Shown here: piece by piece, positions 1 through 9,213 of the stretch
Numbering within the stretch: position 1 is the first letter of the stretch
Layout: every line of letters starts with the position of its first letter
Source: Bradyrhizobium sp. Ec3.3
Lineage (GTDB): Bacteria > Pseudomonadota > Alphaproteobacteria > Rhizobiales > Xanthobacteraceae
Length of the DNA stretch: 64,000 nt
NCBI RefSeq assembly: GCF_000472925.1
Contig: NZ_AXAS01000035.1
Location: forward strand, 44,230-108,229
Reading direction: 5' to 3'
Notes under the pieces: generated by a model
The model's database searches: none
Told to the model about the DNA's origin: nothing
Seen by the model: the letters and a program-made list of their open reading frames with translations, nothing else
Made by a program: the position numbers and the translations under genes

Positions 1-998
1 TTGAAGCCGTTGTCGTAGGAGACGTTGTCCGGCAGCTTCTGCCAGTCGCCGTAGAAATCGTGCAGCCGCTTCTCGTCGGGATTCCACACCGGCCGGGGCG
101 TCGCCTGCCGTGCCTGGATCATGCAGTCAGAGAGGCCCGCCACCGCCGAGCCAAGCGTACCGTCGACCTGGAAGGTGACGAGATCATCGCGATAGACGCG
201 CGTCACCCAGGACATGTTGATATGGGCGATGATGCCGCCCTTGAGCTGGAAGGTGGCGTAGGCGGAGTCGTCGGCCGTCGCCTTGTACTTCTGTCCCTGC
301 TCGTCATAGCGCTCGGGAATATCGGTATTGCCGATGCAGACCACGCTCTCGACGTCGCCAAAGAGGTTGTCGAGCACGTAACGCCAGTGGCAGACCATGT
401 CGAGGATGATGCCGCCACCATCCTCATTGCGATAGTTCCAGGATGGCCGCTGCGCCTCCTGCCAGCCGCCTTCGAACACCCAATAGCCGAACTCGCCGCG
501 CACCGAGAGGATGCGGCCGAAGAATCCGGAATCACGCAGGAACGCGAGCTTCTTCAATCCCGGCAGGAACAGCTTGTCCTGCACGGTACCGTGCTTGACA
601 CCCTTGGCGTTGGCGAGCCGCACCACTTCGACAGCTTCCTCGAAATTGGTCGCAATCGGCTTCTCGCAATAGACGTGCTTGCCGGCGTTGATCGCGCGGG
701 TCAGCAGGTTCGGCCGTGCCTGCGTGGTCGCGGCGTCGAAGAACACGCTATCGTTCATGTCGGCGAGCGCCGCATCGAGATCGGTGGTCCAGCGCGCGAT
801 GTTGAACTGTTTTGCCAGCCGCTCGACCTTGTCGGCGCTGCGGCCGACCAGGATCGGATCGGGCATCACGCGGTCGCCGTTCTTCAGCCTGACGCCGCCC
901 TGGTCGCGGATCGCGACGATCGAGCGGATCAGATGCTGGTTGAGCCCCATGCGGCCGGTGACGCCGTTCATGATGAGGCCGAGGCGCTGCGTGGTCAT
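1..998 (-). CDS. Gfo/Idh/MocA family NAD(P)-dependent oxidoreductase (C-terminus off window)
   Basis: Minus-strand reading frame open from an ATG at 998 to the window edge, about 332 codons, so the C-terminus is missing. The N-terminal part looks like a Rossmann dinucleotide fold, and the CEKP motif at residues 111-114 is the hallmark of the Gfo/Idh/MocA family, whose members oxidise sugars, inositols or related polyols. A later GGG-x-x-x-D-x-x-x-H segment, as in the family's catalytic domain, is present. The start overlaps the stop of the upstream enolase-superfamily gene by 4 bp (ATGA), so the two are probably translationally coupled in one catabolic operon with the ABC importer. The substrate is not deducible. 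Confidence 0.85.
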   Translation of the reverse strand, partial: MTTQRLGLIMNGVTGRMGLNQHLIRSIVAIRDQGGVRLKNGDRVMPDPILVGRSADKVERLAKQFNIARWTTDLDAALADMNDSVFFDAATTQARPNLLTRAINAGKHVYCEKPIATNFEEAVEVVRLANAKGVKHGTVQDKLFLPGLKKLAFLRDSGFFGRILSVRGEFGYWVFEGGWQEAQRPSWNYRNEDGGGIILDMVCHWRYVLDNLFGDVESVVCIGNTDIPERYDEQGQKYKATADDSAYATFQLKGGIIAHINMSWVTRVYRDDLVTFQVDGTLGSAVAGLSDCMIQARQATPRPVWNPDEKRLHDFYGDWQKLPDNVSYDNGF

Positions 999-2398
999 GC
1001 CAATTGCTCCTGAAGGGATTCTGGCTGATTGAGGGGTGCCAGCGCCGACCAGTCCGGATGGACCGACGTCGCAAAGCCCGGTGTGGCGAGCGATCCCGTC
1101 AGGAGGTCGCCGCCGTGAATGGAAAGACGGATGCCCCGGCCAGAATCGGCATAGAGATCGGGATGCGCCGCCGCGAAGGCCTGCGCTTCCTCTGCGGGCG
1201 CATCGCCAAAGCCGTCGACATAGTGGTGGCCGTTGCGTTCGCCGTGATCGAGGCAAAGCAGTGTGCTCAGTGCAAGATCCTGCTGCAGGGCGAGCCCCGG
1301 CTGGCAGGTCAAGTCTTCACCGGCGACAAAACATTCGGCCCCGTCCATATCGCGCGCGATCATCCTGGACGCGTTCACTATCGACTTGTAGAAGCCCTTG
1401 CAGGATTTCGAGGATACGCCGCTATAGCCGAGCCTGAAAGCCGTCGGCCAAGCGTCATAGGAATCGTCCGCCTCGTCGATAATGAAGTCGCGACGACGGA
1501 GAGCGCCGAGCGGCGTCCGCTGGGTAATATCGCGCGGCAGCGGCTGCTCGATATATTGCAACCTGCCCGTGATGGGTGCGAGCGCGCTGTCGCGCTCCAG
1601 TCGGTCAACCAGCACTTCAAGGGCGCTCAAATCGGTGTACTGCTCGTTGCCGTCGAGCGTGATGCTGTAATGGTGAGGCAACGTCGCAAGCTGGCCGCCA
1701 ATCCGGATCAGTCGCGCGGCGTCCGCTTCCGGGTCGCCGCCGAGCTTGAGCTTGAAGTAACGCGCGCCAGAATTTGCGCGTGGATCGGCAACACCGCCTT
1801 CGCCCTCGACCTTGTCCTCAAGGCCGACGGTATGACGGATCGCGATACGCCGGGACCGGTGCTGGTTGGCAAGCCCAAGAAAGCGGCCGACATCGCCTTC
1901 ACTGAGATCAGGCGACAGGCGCTCGTCGATGCCGGCGATGTTTTGGGCCATCCCGTCGAAGAAACTGGTGTCGACGCCGCGCAGCAATGCGTCGAGGACC
2001 GCCTTGTCAATCTCGGCGGGGCCATAGGCCGCAGCGAGCGGCGGAATGTTCTCCTTGGCGCAGGCCGCCACCTGCGCGCCGATGCACGCGGCATGCAGCT
2101 CGAACGCGGTCAGGAAACCGGTCTGCGCAAGATACAGCCCCCGCGCGATCTGAAGCGACCGTCGCAAGCCATCGACCGTCTGCGCCGGCGAGAGCTCGGG
2201 CCGCTTGTCGAACCATTTTGGCACCAGCAGCTCGGCACTGGCGCCGATCGCAATTCCCCTGCCCTCGACCTCGATCTCGGCACGCACGAAGAGCTGCGGT
2301 GTCGCGTGAAGCGTGATCGCGCCGAAGCGGAACGGCCGCGCGAAACGCACGGGACGTTCGAAGAACGCTATATCTCGCAGCTTCAGGCGCAACGGCAT
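995..2398 (-). CDS. Enolase-superfamily (mandelate racemase/muconate lactonizing type) protein
   Basis: The 467-residue protein carries the ordered active-site pattern of the enolase superfamily: KLK at 216-218, then D249 and N251, E284 in YIEQP, a D/E cluster at 308-311, and lysines at 331 and 334. These would form the acid/base lysines and the Mg2+ triad that abstract a proton alpha to a carboxylate. At 467 aa it is longer than the usual 360-400 aa of the group; the extra length lies in the N-terminal capping region. It sits between the importer ATPase (5 bp upstream) and the Gfo/Idh/MocA gene (ATGA overlap), so it probably acts on the imported compound. Substrate and exact reaction are unknown. 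Confidence 0.75.
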   Translation of the reverse strand: MPLRLKLRDIAFFERPVRFARPFRFGAITLHATPQLFVRAEIEVEGRGIAIGASAELLVPKWFDKRPELSPAQTVDGLRRSLQIARGLYLAQTGFLTAFELHAACIGAQVAACAKENIPPLAAAYGPAEIDKAVLDALLRGVDTSFFDGMAQNIAGIDERLSPDLSEGDVGRFLGLANQHRSRRIAIRHTVGLEDKVEGEGGVADPRANSGARYFKLKLGGDPEADAARLIRIGGQLATLPHHYSITLDGNEQYTDLSALEVLVDRLERDSALAPITGRLQYIEQPLPRDITQRTPLGALRRRDFIIDEADDSYDAWPTAFRLGYSGVSSKSCKGFYKSIVNASRMIARDMDGAECFVAGEDLTCQPGLALQQDLALSTLLCLDHGERNGHHYVDGFGDAPAEEAQAFAAAHPDLYADSGRGIRLSIHGGDLLTGSLATPGFATSVHPDWSALAPLNQPESLQEQLA

Positions 2399-2403
2399 GG
2401 CCC

Positions 2404-3252
2404 TTAGTCCAGCGAACCCTGCGAAAAGAAGTGCTTGCGGATGCGTTGCACGAGCTCGGTAAAGACGGGATCGGCCATCACGTCGAGCGAGCGCGGGCGC
2501 GGCAGCGGCACGTCGTAGATCGCTGCGATCGCGCCCGGCCGCTCGGTCATGACCAGGACGCGGTCGGCGAGGAACACGGCCTCCGGAATCGAATGCGTGA
2601 TCAGCAGCACCGTCTTGCCGGTCTCGCGCTGGATCCGCATCAGCTCCACATTCATGCGCTCGCGCGTCAGGGCATCGAGCGCGCCGAACGGCTCGTCCAT
2701 CAGCATGATCCCGGGATCGTGCACCAGCGCGCGGCAGATCGAGGCGCGCTGCTGCATGCCGCCGGAGAGCTGCCAGGGCAGCTTCTTCTCGAACCCTTCG
2801 AGGCCGACCAGCTTCAACAATTGCCTTGCGCGCTCGAGATATTTCGCCCGCGGCAGCCGCTGCATGTCGATCGGCAGCATCACGTTGGACAGGATGTTGC
2901 GCCAGGGCAGCAGCAGCGCGTTCTGGAAGACGATGCCGACATTGCCGTGCGGCTTCGTCACCATCTCGCCGTCGACCAGGATCTCACCGCTCGACGGCGG
3001 CAAGAGCCCGGAGATCAGTTTCAGCAGCGTGGACTTGCCGCAGCCGGACGGGCCGACAACGACGAAAAACTCGCCCTCATTGATGTGGAAGTCGAGCGGC
3101 CGCAACGACGGCACGTCGCCATCGCGCGAGCGATAGGTTTTCGACACGCCGGACAGTGTGATGCCCGATGTGTCGCTGCCGGCCCGGTCACTCACCAGTC
3201 GCAGATGAGCGGCCGGCTGCACGACGTCGCTTGGTCTAGCAGACGATTTCAT
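2404..3252 (-). CDS. ABC transporter ATP-binding protein, NitT/TauT type
   Basis: The 282-aa cytoplasmic ATPase has Walker A GPSGCGKST from residue 67, signature LSGGMQQR at 162-169 and Walker B IMLMDEPFGALD from about 182. The MQQR signature and the length are typical of the nitrate/sulfonate/taurine/HMP-precursor importer group. Its ATG shares one base with the TAA of the binding-protein gene (TAATG), so the two are translated as a coupled pair. The first 30 residues are low-complexity and precede the real domain. It should energise the permease at 4297-5106. Confidence 0.92.
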   Translation of the reverse strand: MKSSARPSDVVQPAAHLRLVSDRAGSDTSGITLSGVSKTYRSRDGDVPSLRPLDFHINEGEFFVVVGPSGCGKSTLLKLISGLLPPSSGEILVDGEMVTKPHGNVGIVFQNALLLPWRNILSNVMLPIDMQRLPRAKYLERARQLLKLVGLEGFEKKLPWQLSGGMQQRASICRALVHDPGIMLMDEPFGALDALTRERMNVELMRIQRETGKTVLLITHSIPEAVFLADRVLVMTERPGAIAAIYDVPLPRPRSLDVMADPVFTELVQRIRKHFFSQGSLD

Positions 3253-4241
3253 TAGTCGCCCTTCGGCAGGTAATCGTTGGTGTAGAATGCCTTCGGGTTC
3301 GCCTTGGCCTTGGCGTCGAGACCGCCATATTCGACCAACAGGTTGACCGTATCGGTCATGTTCTGGTCGGTGACCTCGAACGGGCGCTTGTTCTTCGTCT
3401 CCGGCGTGCGGTAGAGCGGAATGGTCAGCTCGAAGCCCTGCGTCAGCGTGTCGATCTTGCCGCCCTTCGGATTGGCGTCGAGGATCGACTGTGCGGCCGT
3501 CTTCGGGTCCTTCTCGGCGGCTTCCACCGCCTTCGTCGTCGCCGACATGAAGCGACGGACAAGATCGGGATTGGCCTTCACGTAGTCCGCGTTGGCGATG
3601 ATGCCCGAGGAAACCATGTTGATGCCGTAGTCGACAAACTTGATCGGGTAAACGTCCTTGCCCGTCGCATCCTTGATCTTCATCGACTGGTCCATGACGT
3701 AGCCGAGCAGGAGATCGGCCTGGCCGTTGATGACGGCGTTGAGCTTGGTCTGGCCGTCACCCGCAACGGTCTGGAAGTCGCTCTCCTTGAGGCCCGTCTT
3801 CTTCAGGAACAGCGGCCAGATCTGCGTCATGGAGTCCGCCGGCGTGATCGCCACCGTCTTTCCCTTGATGTCCTCGGGCTTCCTGATGTTCTTGTCGACG
3901 AAACCCATCGCCGACATCGGACTGGTCTGGAGCAGCACGCCGGTCGCGATCACGGGCGCGCCCTTGATCGCGGCGCGCATCATGGTGGGCACGTCGACAT
4001 AGCCAAAGTCGGCTGTCTTGGCCGCAACAGCCTGCGTCGTTGCCGCCGAGCCGCGGCCTTCCTGGATCTCGAGATCGATGCCTTCGGCGGCATAGATGCC
4101 CTTCGCCTTGCCGTAATAGAACGGCGCGTGCTCGCCATAGACGTACCAGTTGAGCATCAGCACGACCTTGTCGGCGGCCTGCGCCGGCGCCACGCCGAGC
4201 GCCATCAGCGCCACCGAGACAGCTCCCATCAACCGCTTCAT
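3252..4241 (-). CDS. ABC transporter periplasmic substrate-binding protein (NMT1/THI5-like)
   Basis: The 329-aa precursor starts at the ATG at 4241, which follows GGGAGGAG at good spacing and opens a clear Sec signal peptide (Met-Lys-Arg, hydrophobic core, Ala-Gln-Ala cleavage near residue 23). A longer in-frame start at 4334 would add 31 polar residues before the signal and is rejected. The mature part begins with the VVLMLNWYVYGEHAPFYYGK region, typical of the NMT1/THI5-like family that binds small aromatic, pyrimidine or sulfonate ligands. It is the specificity component of the importer with the genes on either side. The ligand cannot be named from sequence. Confidence 0.9.
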   Translation of the reverse strand: MKRLMGAVSVALMALGVAPAQAADKVVLMLNWYVYGEHAPFYYGKAKGIYAAEGIDLEIQEGRGSAATTQAVAAKTADFGYVDVPTMMRAAIKGAPVIATGVLLQTSPMSAMGFVDKNIRKPEDIKGKTVAITPADSMTQIWPLFLKKTGLKESDFQTVAGDGQTKLNAVINGQADLLLGYVMDQSMKIKDATGKDVYPIKFVDYGINMVSSGIIANADYVKANPDLVRRFMSATTKAVEAAEKDPKTAAQSILDANPKGGKIDTLTQGFELTIPLYRTPETKNKRPFEVTDQNMTDTVNLLVEYGGLDAKAKANPKAFYTNDYLPKGD

Positions 4242-4296
4242 CGCTACTCCTCCCATTTCCTTTTTTGGCTTCGGCCGCTGCTGACCGTTGGTTGGC

Positions 4297-5106
4297 TCAT
4301 GAGGCGAAAACGATGTCCTCGCGCTGGCTGACATGCCAGGGAATGACGAGGCGCTCGATCCGGTCGACGATCCAGAACAGCACCACGCCGAGCAGCGCCA
4401 GGATTACCAGCGCTGCGAACATCGTCGGCAGGTCGAACGTTCCGATCGAGCGCTGCATCACGTAGCCGATGCCGGAATTGGAACCGACGAACTCGCCGAC
4501 CACGGCACCGACGACGGCGAGGGTCACCGAGACTTTCAGGCCGGAGAAGATCGCCGGCAGTGCATGCGGCAGGTTCACCGCGCGGAACACTTGGAAGCGG
4601 CTGCCCTGCATGGCGCGGGCGAGGTCGACCATGTCAGGATCGACCGACTTGAAGCCCTGCACGGCGGAGACCACCACGGGGAAGAATCCGAGCAGGAATG
4701 CGGAAATCACTTTTGGAATGATGCCGAAGCCGAACCAGACCACGAACAGCGGCGCGATCGCGATCTTCGGCACGGACTGCGAGAACACCAGCAGCGGATA
4801 GACGTAGCTCTCCACCGTCTTCGAGCCCGCGATCAGCATCGCCACGGGAATGCCGAACAGCGCGGACAGAAGGAAGCCGCAGACCGTTGCATATGTCGTC
4901 GGCCAGCACTGCCGCAACAGTTCCGGCCAGTCGGTACGCAGCACCGCGACGACGTCGGCCGGCGCCGGGATCTGATAGGCGGGGATCCTGAACAGCCGGA
5001 TCGCGAGATCCCAGGCAATGACGACAAACACCAGGAACAGGAACGGCCGCACCCAGGCCGCGTTCAGCATCTTCGACAGCGCGCTTTGCGGTCTGGCCTC
5101 CGCCAC
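4297..5106 (-). CDS. ABC transporter permease, NitT/TauT type
   Basis: The 269-aa inner-membrane protein has about six hydrophobic segments. A binding-protein-dependent permease EAA-type loop lies near residue 160-180 (VDLARAMQGSRFQVFRAVNLP), which docks the ATPase. The start is GTG at 5106, preceded by GGGAG about 6 nt upstream. It is the first gene of the minus-strand operon permease, binding protein, ATPase, enolase-like enzyme, dehydrogenase. The TetR-type gene lies 440 bp upstream in the same direction and might regulate it, though nothing in the sequence proves this. Confidence 0.9.
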   Translation of the reverse strand: MAEARPQSALSKMLNAAWVRPFLFLVFVVIAWDLAIRLFRIPAYQIPAPADVVAVLRTDWPELLRQCWPTTYATVCGFLLSALFGIPVAMLIAGSKTVESYVYPLLVFSQSVPKIAIAPLFVVWFGFGIIPKVISAFLLGFFPVVVSAVQGFKSVDPDMVDLARAMQGSRFQVFRAVNLPHALPAIFSGLKVSVTLAVVGAVVGEFVGSNSGIGYVMQRSIGTFDLPTMFAALVILALLGVVLFWIVDRIERLVIPWHVSQREDIVFAS

Positions 5107-5250
5107 ATCTCACTCCCGTCTTCTTTTTCATTCTTGGGAGAAATTAACTCGTTGGATAAATACTGTCCAGCGCTTTCCTGTGTGGCGTTTTGTGGCGCCT
5201 GTTGCCGCTTCTTTGTCTAGATCGCGGAACAGTCGCGTCACACTTTCAGT

Positions 5251-5369
5251 GTCATTCCCCGTGAAAGCGGGGAATCCAGTACGTCGCAGTTTCTCCGTAT
5301 CCTCGCGCTGCCTCTGGAATACTGGATCGCCCGCCCCAGTGCGCAATAGCGCACAAGGCGGGCGATGAC
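5251..5369. repeat. Dispersed intergenic palindromic repeat (GTCATTCCCC type)
   Basis: Within the 440-bp gap 5109-5547. The element opens with GTCATTCCCCG and a local hairpin (CCCCG...CGGGG) and closes with GGCGGGCGATGAC, so its ends are inverted (GTCAT/ATGAC). The interior has further hairpins (CCAGTA/TACTGG, GCGC/GCGC). Elements of this kind are common between Bradyrhizobium genes. No ORF with a plausible ribosome site was seen in the gap. Confidence 0.7.
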
Positions 5370-5495
5370 GGCTGGGGTTATGGAAGCAGTACGCAGGATG
5401 GGTCGAGCGGCACGTCGATGATGGCCTCGCGGCGCTGATTTGTCCGCTATGTCAAAGGCTTCGCGGAATGCGCACGGCATTGGACCGGCAACTGC

Positions 5496-5520
5496 CGGCT
5501 ACTTTGCATGGGGTTGTTTT
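5496..5520. repeat. 25-bp element also present, inverted, at 55339-55363
   Basis: The 25 bases from CGGCTACTTTGCATGG to GTTGTTTT are identical to the reverse complement of 55339-55363. Both copies are intergenic. The 5' flank of this copy (5430-5495) shows no gene. Confidence 0.75.
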
Positions 5521-5547
5521 CGAGACTTTGGTTTGCCGTTGCGCCGG

Positions 5548-6255
5548 TTAGACCGGCTGATGCTGCGGGACGCGCGGCTTCGGCGCCTTGACCATGTCGA
5601 ACAATTCGGCCGAGCGCCCGGTCAGCGCCGCCAGCACGAGGCCGACCATGTGGGCGAGCCGCTCCTCCTTGGCGTCTTTCGCGAGCAGGTCGCGGCCGAA
5701 AATCACGCTCAGCGTGGCGCTGTTGGAGAGATAGAAGAAGGTGAGCGCCGCGATCGAGATGTAGAGCTGCACCGGATCGACCGCGACCTGGAAGTCGCCG
5801 CTCTCGACGCCGCGGCGGACCACGGTACGGATCATCTCGACGAAGGGCGAGTGCATCGACTTGACCTTGGTCGAGCGCTTCAGATGTTTTGCGCGCGCAA
5901 GGTTCTCGGTCTGGAGCAGCGACAGGAACTCAGGGTTTCGCAGAAAGTAATTCCAGGTGAACTCGATCAGCCGCTTGATGGCTTCGGGCGGATCGAGATG
6001 CTCGAGATCGAGCCCCCTCTCCTCGTTGCGTATCTTCTCATAGGCTCCCTCCAGCACCGCGAGATAAAGTTCGTCCTTCTTGCCGACGTGGTAGTAGAGC
6101 ATGCGCTTGTTGGCGCCGGCCTTGGCCGCGATGCGGTCGACGCGGGCACCCGCAAGGCCGTGAGCCGAAAACTCCTGCTTCGCGGCTTCGAGGATGCGAA
6201 GCCGCATCCCTTCCGGGTCGCGCTGCCATTTGAGAGTTCGTTTTGCCTTCGCCAA
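5548..6255 (-). CDS. TetR/AcrR family transcriptional regulator
   Basis: The 235-aa protein has an N-terminal TetR helix-turn-helix at about residues 18-66, with the conserved run ILEAAKQEFSAHGL...KAGANKRMLYYHVGKKDELY, followed by a helical ligand-binding domain. The only in-frame start giving a complete HTH is TTG at 6255; an ATG 17 codons in would cut into helix 1. No partner is certain. It lies between the NitT-type importer operon (downstream, same strand) and a VOC gene (upstream, same strand), and it could control either. Confidence 0.88.
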   Translation of the reverse strand: MAKAKRTLKWQRDPEGMRLRILEAAKQEFSAHGLAGARVDRIAAKAGANKRMLYYHVGKKDELYLAVLEGAYEKIRNEERGLDLEHLDPPEAIKRLIEFTWNYFLRNPEFLSLLQTENLARAKHLKRSTKVKSMHSPFVEMIRTVVRRGVESGDFQVAVDPVQLYISIAALTFFYLSNSATLSVIFGRDLLAKDAKEERLAHMVGLVLAALTGRSAELFDMVKAPKPRVPQHQPV

Positions 6256-6324
6256 ATCGGTTGCCCGCCAATGCTTGTCCCGATTGCATGTATCATGCGC
6301 TCAAGGATTTGAGAATGCGAGCGA

Positions 6325-7173
6325 TCACACCACCGGCTTCGGTGAGCGCTCCAGCAAAATCGTCTGGATGCCGCAGGTACGGCTGCGCACCGTCATCACC
6401 CGCGTGCCCGGCTTTCGGCCGTTGCGCACCTCGCTGACGTCGACGCCCGCGGCAATCAGGCGGGCGCGGGTCGCTTCGATGTCGGCGACGCGCCAGCTCA
6501 GGCCCCAGAGCCGGTCATGGCTGAAGTCGCCGCCCGCGACCGGCCTGCGCACCACCTCGACGATGAGATCGCCGCAGCGGAAGAACATCAGCTGGCCCCA
6601 GTCGTGATGCGAGCGGTCGAGCGCCATGTCGAGCCCGAGCCGGGCGCCATAGAGCGCCGCGGCACGCTCGGAATCCTCGGTCGCGACCACGACGTGGTCG
6701 AGCCCTTCGATCGGGCCGATGTCGGTCACATCAGAGATCGGGCGCTGCCCGGCGAGTTCGAGAAAGAACATGCGCACGCCGCGCGTGAGCTCGGTGGCCG
6801 AGCGGGTGCGCTTCCAGTGCAGCACCGCACCACTCTCGGCGTCACGGCTCTCGACCTCCGCGATCGGCTCCGGCTTCAGCGCCACCCGGTCGAGCCGCCG
6901 GTGCATCTTGCCGATGTCTACGACACGGAAGCACAGGCTTGCGAGCATGCCCTCATGGTCATCCAGCAGCGCGCGCATCCGGTCGGCGGTGACGCTGAAG
7001 CCGCTCGGCGCCATCAATTCCAGCGTCATGTTGTCGAGGGTGAACAGCACGCGATCGGCGCCGTCGCCGGAGTTCTGCCAGGCCGGTGCCCGTGCCAGCA
7101 GGGTCTGATAGGCGGCTCTGGCGGCGGCGATATCGCTGACCAGGGCGACCACGTGATCGAGGCCGGTGATCAT
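6325..7173 (-). CDS. VOC (glyoxalase/dioxygenase fold) family protein
   Basis: The 282-aa protein starts at ATG 7173 after a GGGGGG tract; an alternative start at 7221 adds 16 unconserved residues. Two vicinal-oxygen-chelate modules are visible. One begins ITGLDHVVALVSD, with the metal-ligand His in the LDHV motif. The second begins IEGLDHVVVATED near residue 165. This tandem arrangement is found in lactoylglutathione-lyase-like and extradiol-dioxygenase-like proteins acting on small metabolites. No neighbouring enzyme identifies the substrate. Confidence 0.8.
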   Translation of the reverse strand: MITGLDHVVALVSDIAAARAAYQTLLARAPAWQNSGDGADRVLFTLDNMTLELMAPSGFSVTADRMRALLDDHEGMLASLCFRVVDIGKMHRRLDRVALKPEPIAEVESRDAESGAVLHWKRTRSATELTRGVRMFFLELAGQRPISDVTDIGPIEGLDHVVVATEDSERAAALYGARLGLDMALDRSHHDWGQLMFFRCGDLIVEVVRRPVAGGDFSHDRLWGLSWRVADIEATRARLIAAGVDVSEVRNGRKPGTRVMTVRSRTCGIQTILLERSPKPVV

Positions 7174-7384
7174 GTTCCCCCCATTTTGATCGGCCCGGAA
7201 CAATGGGTCGAAATTCGGCATTTGTCCGGGCTTGGCATTAGCCGGTGATGGTCGTATTCCGGCCCTATGCTCACCTCAAGCGCTGAGGGCGGTGCCTTTG
7301 CGAATAAATTCCGCGTTCCATCCGCGGAAGCGGTGCTAATGTAATGCTGCCGGCCGGGACCACCCAGCGCATCACGGACAACCA

Positions 7385-8278
7385 ATGCAGGCTCTCTTTA
7401 TCGGACAGACCTATATCGACGTCACCTTCATTACCGACCACATGCCGACCGGCGATGAGAAGCACGTGGCGGATGCCTACGCGGTCTCCTTCGGCGGCAA
7501 TGCGGTCACGGCGGCATTCTGTTGCGCCAAGCTGGGAGTCGTGCCCGACCTGATCGCGACTGTCGCGAACGACTGGCTTGGCCGCATGTTCCAGGACATG
7601 TGCGCCAAATACGCCATCTCGCTGCACAACCGGAAGGTCAACCAGTCCTCGCTGTCCTTCATCATGCCCAAGGACGGCAAGCGGGCCATCGTCCGCTGCC
7701 GCGACGATCACCACATCCATCCCTTCCCGATCCTCAATCTCGGCAACTGCCGCGCGCTGCATATCGACGGCCACCAGCCCGACGCCGCAATCCACTACGC
7801 AAAAGTCTGCCGCGAGGCCGGCATCTTGACCTCGCTCGACGGCGGCGGCCTGCGCACCAACACACACGAGCTCCTGGAGTTCATCGATGTTGCGATCGTC
7901 GCGGAGCGGCTGTGCGAGCAGATGGATCTGACGCCGGACAAGATGCTCGATTATCTCAAGAGCCGCGGCTGCAAGATCGGCGGCGTCACCATGGGTGAGA
8001 AAGGCCTGCTCTGGTACAACGAGACCGGCGCGGTCGACATCATGCCCGCCATGCCGATCCCGCGCGAGCGCGTGATCGACACCAACGGCGCCGGCGACGT
8101 GTTCCACGGCGCCTACATCTATTCCTACCTCGCTCATCCCGGCAAAAGCTGGCGCGAGCATTTCGACTTCGCCCGCGCCGCCTCGACCCACAAGATCCAG
8201 CGCCTCGGCAACGAAGCCGGCCTGCCGACCCTTGTCGACATCGCCAAAGTCAGGCACGAATTCGAGGTCAAGGTTTAG
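7385..8278 (+). CDS. PfkB-family carbohydrate kinase
   Basis: The 297-aa cytosolic kinase has the PfkB signature DTNGAGD at residues 232-238, where D238 is the expected catalytic base, and an N-terminal substrate-binding GG pair in SFGGNA (about 35-40). Length fits ribokinase-like sugar kinases. It is 20 bp upstream of a second PfkB kinase on the same strand, so the two are likely co-transcribed. The N-terminal glycine motif differs from that of the downstream ribokinase, suggesting another substrate, for example a keto-sugar acid or aminosugar. This is inference only. Confidence 0.85.
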   Translation: MQALFIGQTYIDVTFITDHMPTGDEKHVADAYAVSFGGNAVTAAFCCAKLGVVPDLIATVANDWLGRMFQDMCAKYAISLHNRKVNQSSLSFIMPKDGKRAIVRCRDDHHIHPFPILNLGNCRALHIDGHQPDAAIHYAKVCREAGILTSLDGGGLRTNTHELLEFIDVAIVAERLCEQMDLTPDKMLDYLKSRGCKIGGVTMGEKGLLWYNETGAVDIMPAMPIPRERVIDTNGAGDVFHGAYIYSYLAHPGKSWREHFDFARAASTHKIQRLGNEAGLPTLVDIAKVRHEFEVKV

Positions 8279-8298
8279 TCTTCGCTGGGGAATCACAT

Positions 8299-9213
8299 AT
8301 GGGGCGCGTCTTCGTCGCTGGCAGCATCAACATGGATGTGGTGGCAACCGCCGATCGCCATCCCAGGGTCGGCGAGACCGTCGCCGGCAAACAGGTGCTG
8401 TATTTCCCCGGCGGTAAGGGCGCGAACCAGGCGGTCGCAGCCTCAAGGCTCGGCGCGCCGACCACGCTGATCGGCCGGCTCGGCAAGGACTCCTTCGGCG
8501 CGGAGCTGAAGGCGTTCCTCGCAGGTCAAGGCATCGATCTTAGCTATGTCCAGGAGACTGCGGAGGCCCACACCGGCACCGCCATCATCACGGTCGCGAA
8601 GGCCGACAACACCATCGTCGTCATTCCCGGCACCAACGCGCTGGTCAGCGCCGAGGATGTCGGCGTCGTGCCGCTGCTGAAGGGCGATGTCGCCGTCAGC
8701 CAGTTCGAGATTCCGCTGCCCACGATTGCCGCCTTCTTCGGGCGCGCCCGTGCGGCACAGGCGAGAACGCTGCTCAACCCGGCGCCGGCACAGAAGTTCA
8801 GCCGCGACCTGCTCGAGCTGGTCGACGTGCTCGTGCTGAACGAGACCGAGCTTGGCCTGCTCGCCGACGTGGCGTTGTCCGACAGCGATGACATTGCGCG
8901 GATCCTCGATGCGGCGCGGCGGCTTCAAGCGAGCCAGGATCAGACCATCTGCGTCACGCTCGGCAAGCGCGGCGTTGTCGCGCTCGCGGGCCGCGAGGAG
9001 CTGATCGTGCCGGGCCGCGTGGTGCAGGCGATCGACACCACCGGTGCCGGCGATTGCTTCGTCGGCGCGCTGGCCGCGCGGCTCGCCGACGGCGCGCCTC
9101 TGCGCGACGCGCTCGCCTTTGCCAACGCCGCCGCCTCGATCTCCGTGCAGCGCATGGGCGCCGGCCCCTCGATGCCGACGGCGGAAGAAGTTTCCGCCGT
9201 CATCGGAAGCTGA
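8299..9213 (+). CDS. rbsK: Ribokinase-like PfkB kinase
   Basis: The 304-aa protein has both ribokinase signatures: GGKGANQA at 38-45 and DTTGAGD at 246-252, with catalytic D252. NPAP at 160-163 and NETE at about 181 also match ribokinase, which converts D-ribose to ribose 5-phosphate. ATG 8299 follows a GGGGA ribosome site. It is probably in an operon with the kinase 20 bp upstream. Its stop abuts the stop of the convergent reductase gene within the palindrome TGATCA. No ribose transporter lies nearby, so rbsK is a family-level assignment. Confidence 0.8.
   Translation: MGRVFVAGSINMDVVATADRHPRVGETVAGKQVLYFPGGKGANQAVAASRLGAPTTLIGRLGKDSFGAELKAFLAGQGIDLSYVQETAEAHTGTAIITVAKADNTIVVIPGTNALVSAEDVGVVPLLKGDVAVSQFEIPLPTIAAFFGRARAAQARTLLNPAPAQKFSRDLLELVDVLVLNETELGLLADVALSDSDDIARILDAARRLQASQDQTICVTLGKRGVVALAGREELIVPGRVVQAIDTTGAGDCFVGALAARLADGAPLRDALAFANAAASISVQRMGAGPSMPTAEEVSAVIGS

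Noticed and set aside
995..2407. Long plus-strand frame opposite the enolase-superfamily gene
   Set aside because: Mirror frame of a gene with clear active-site motifs; no motifs of its own.
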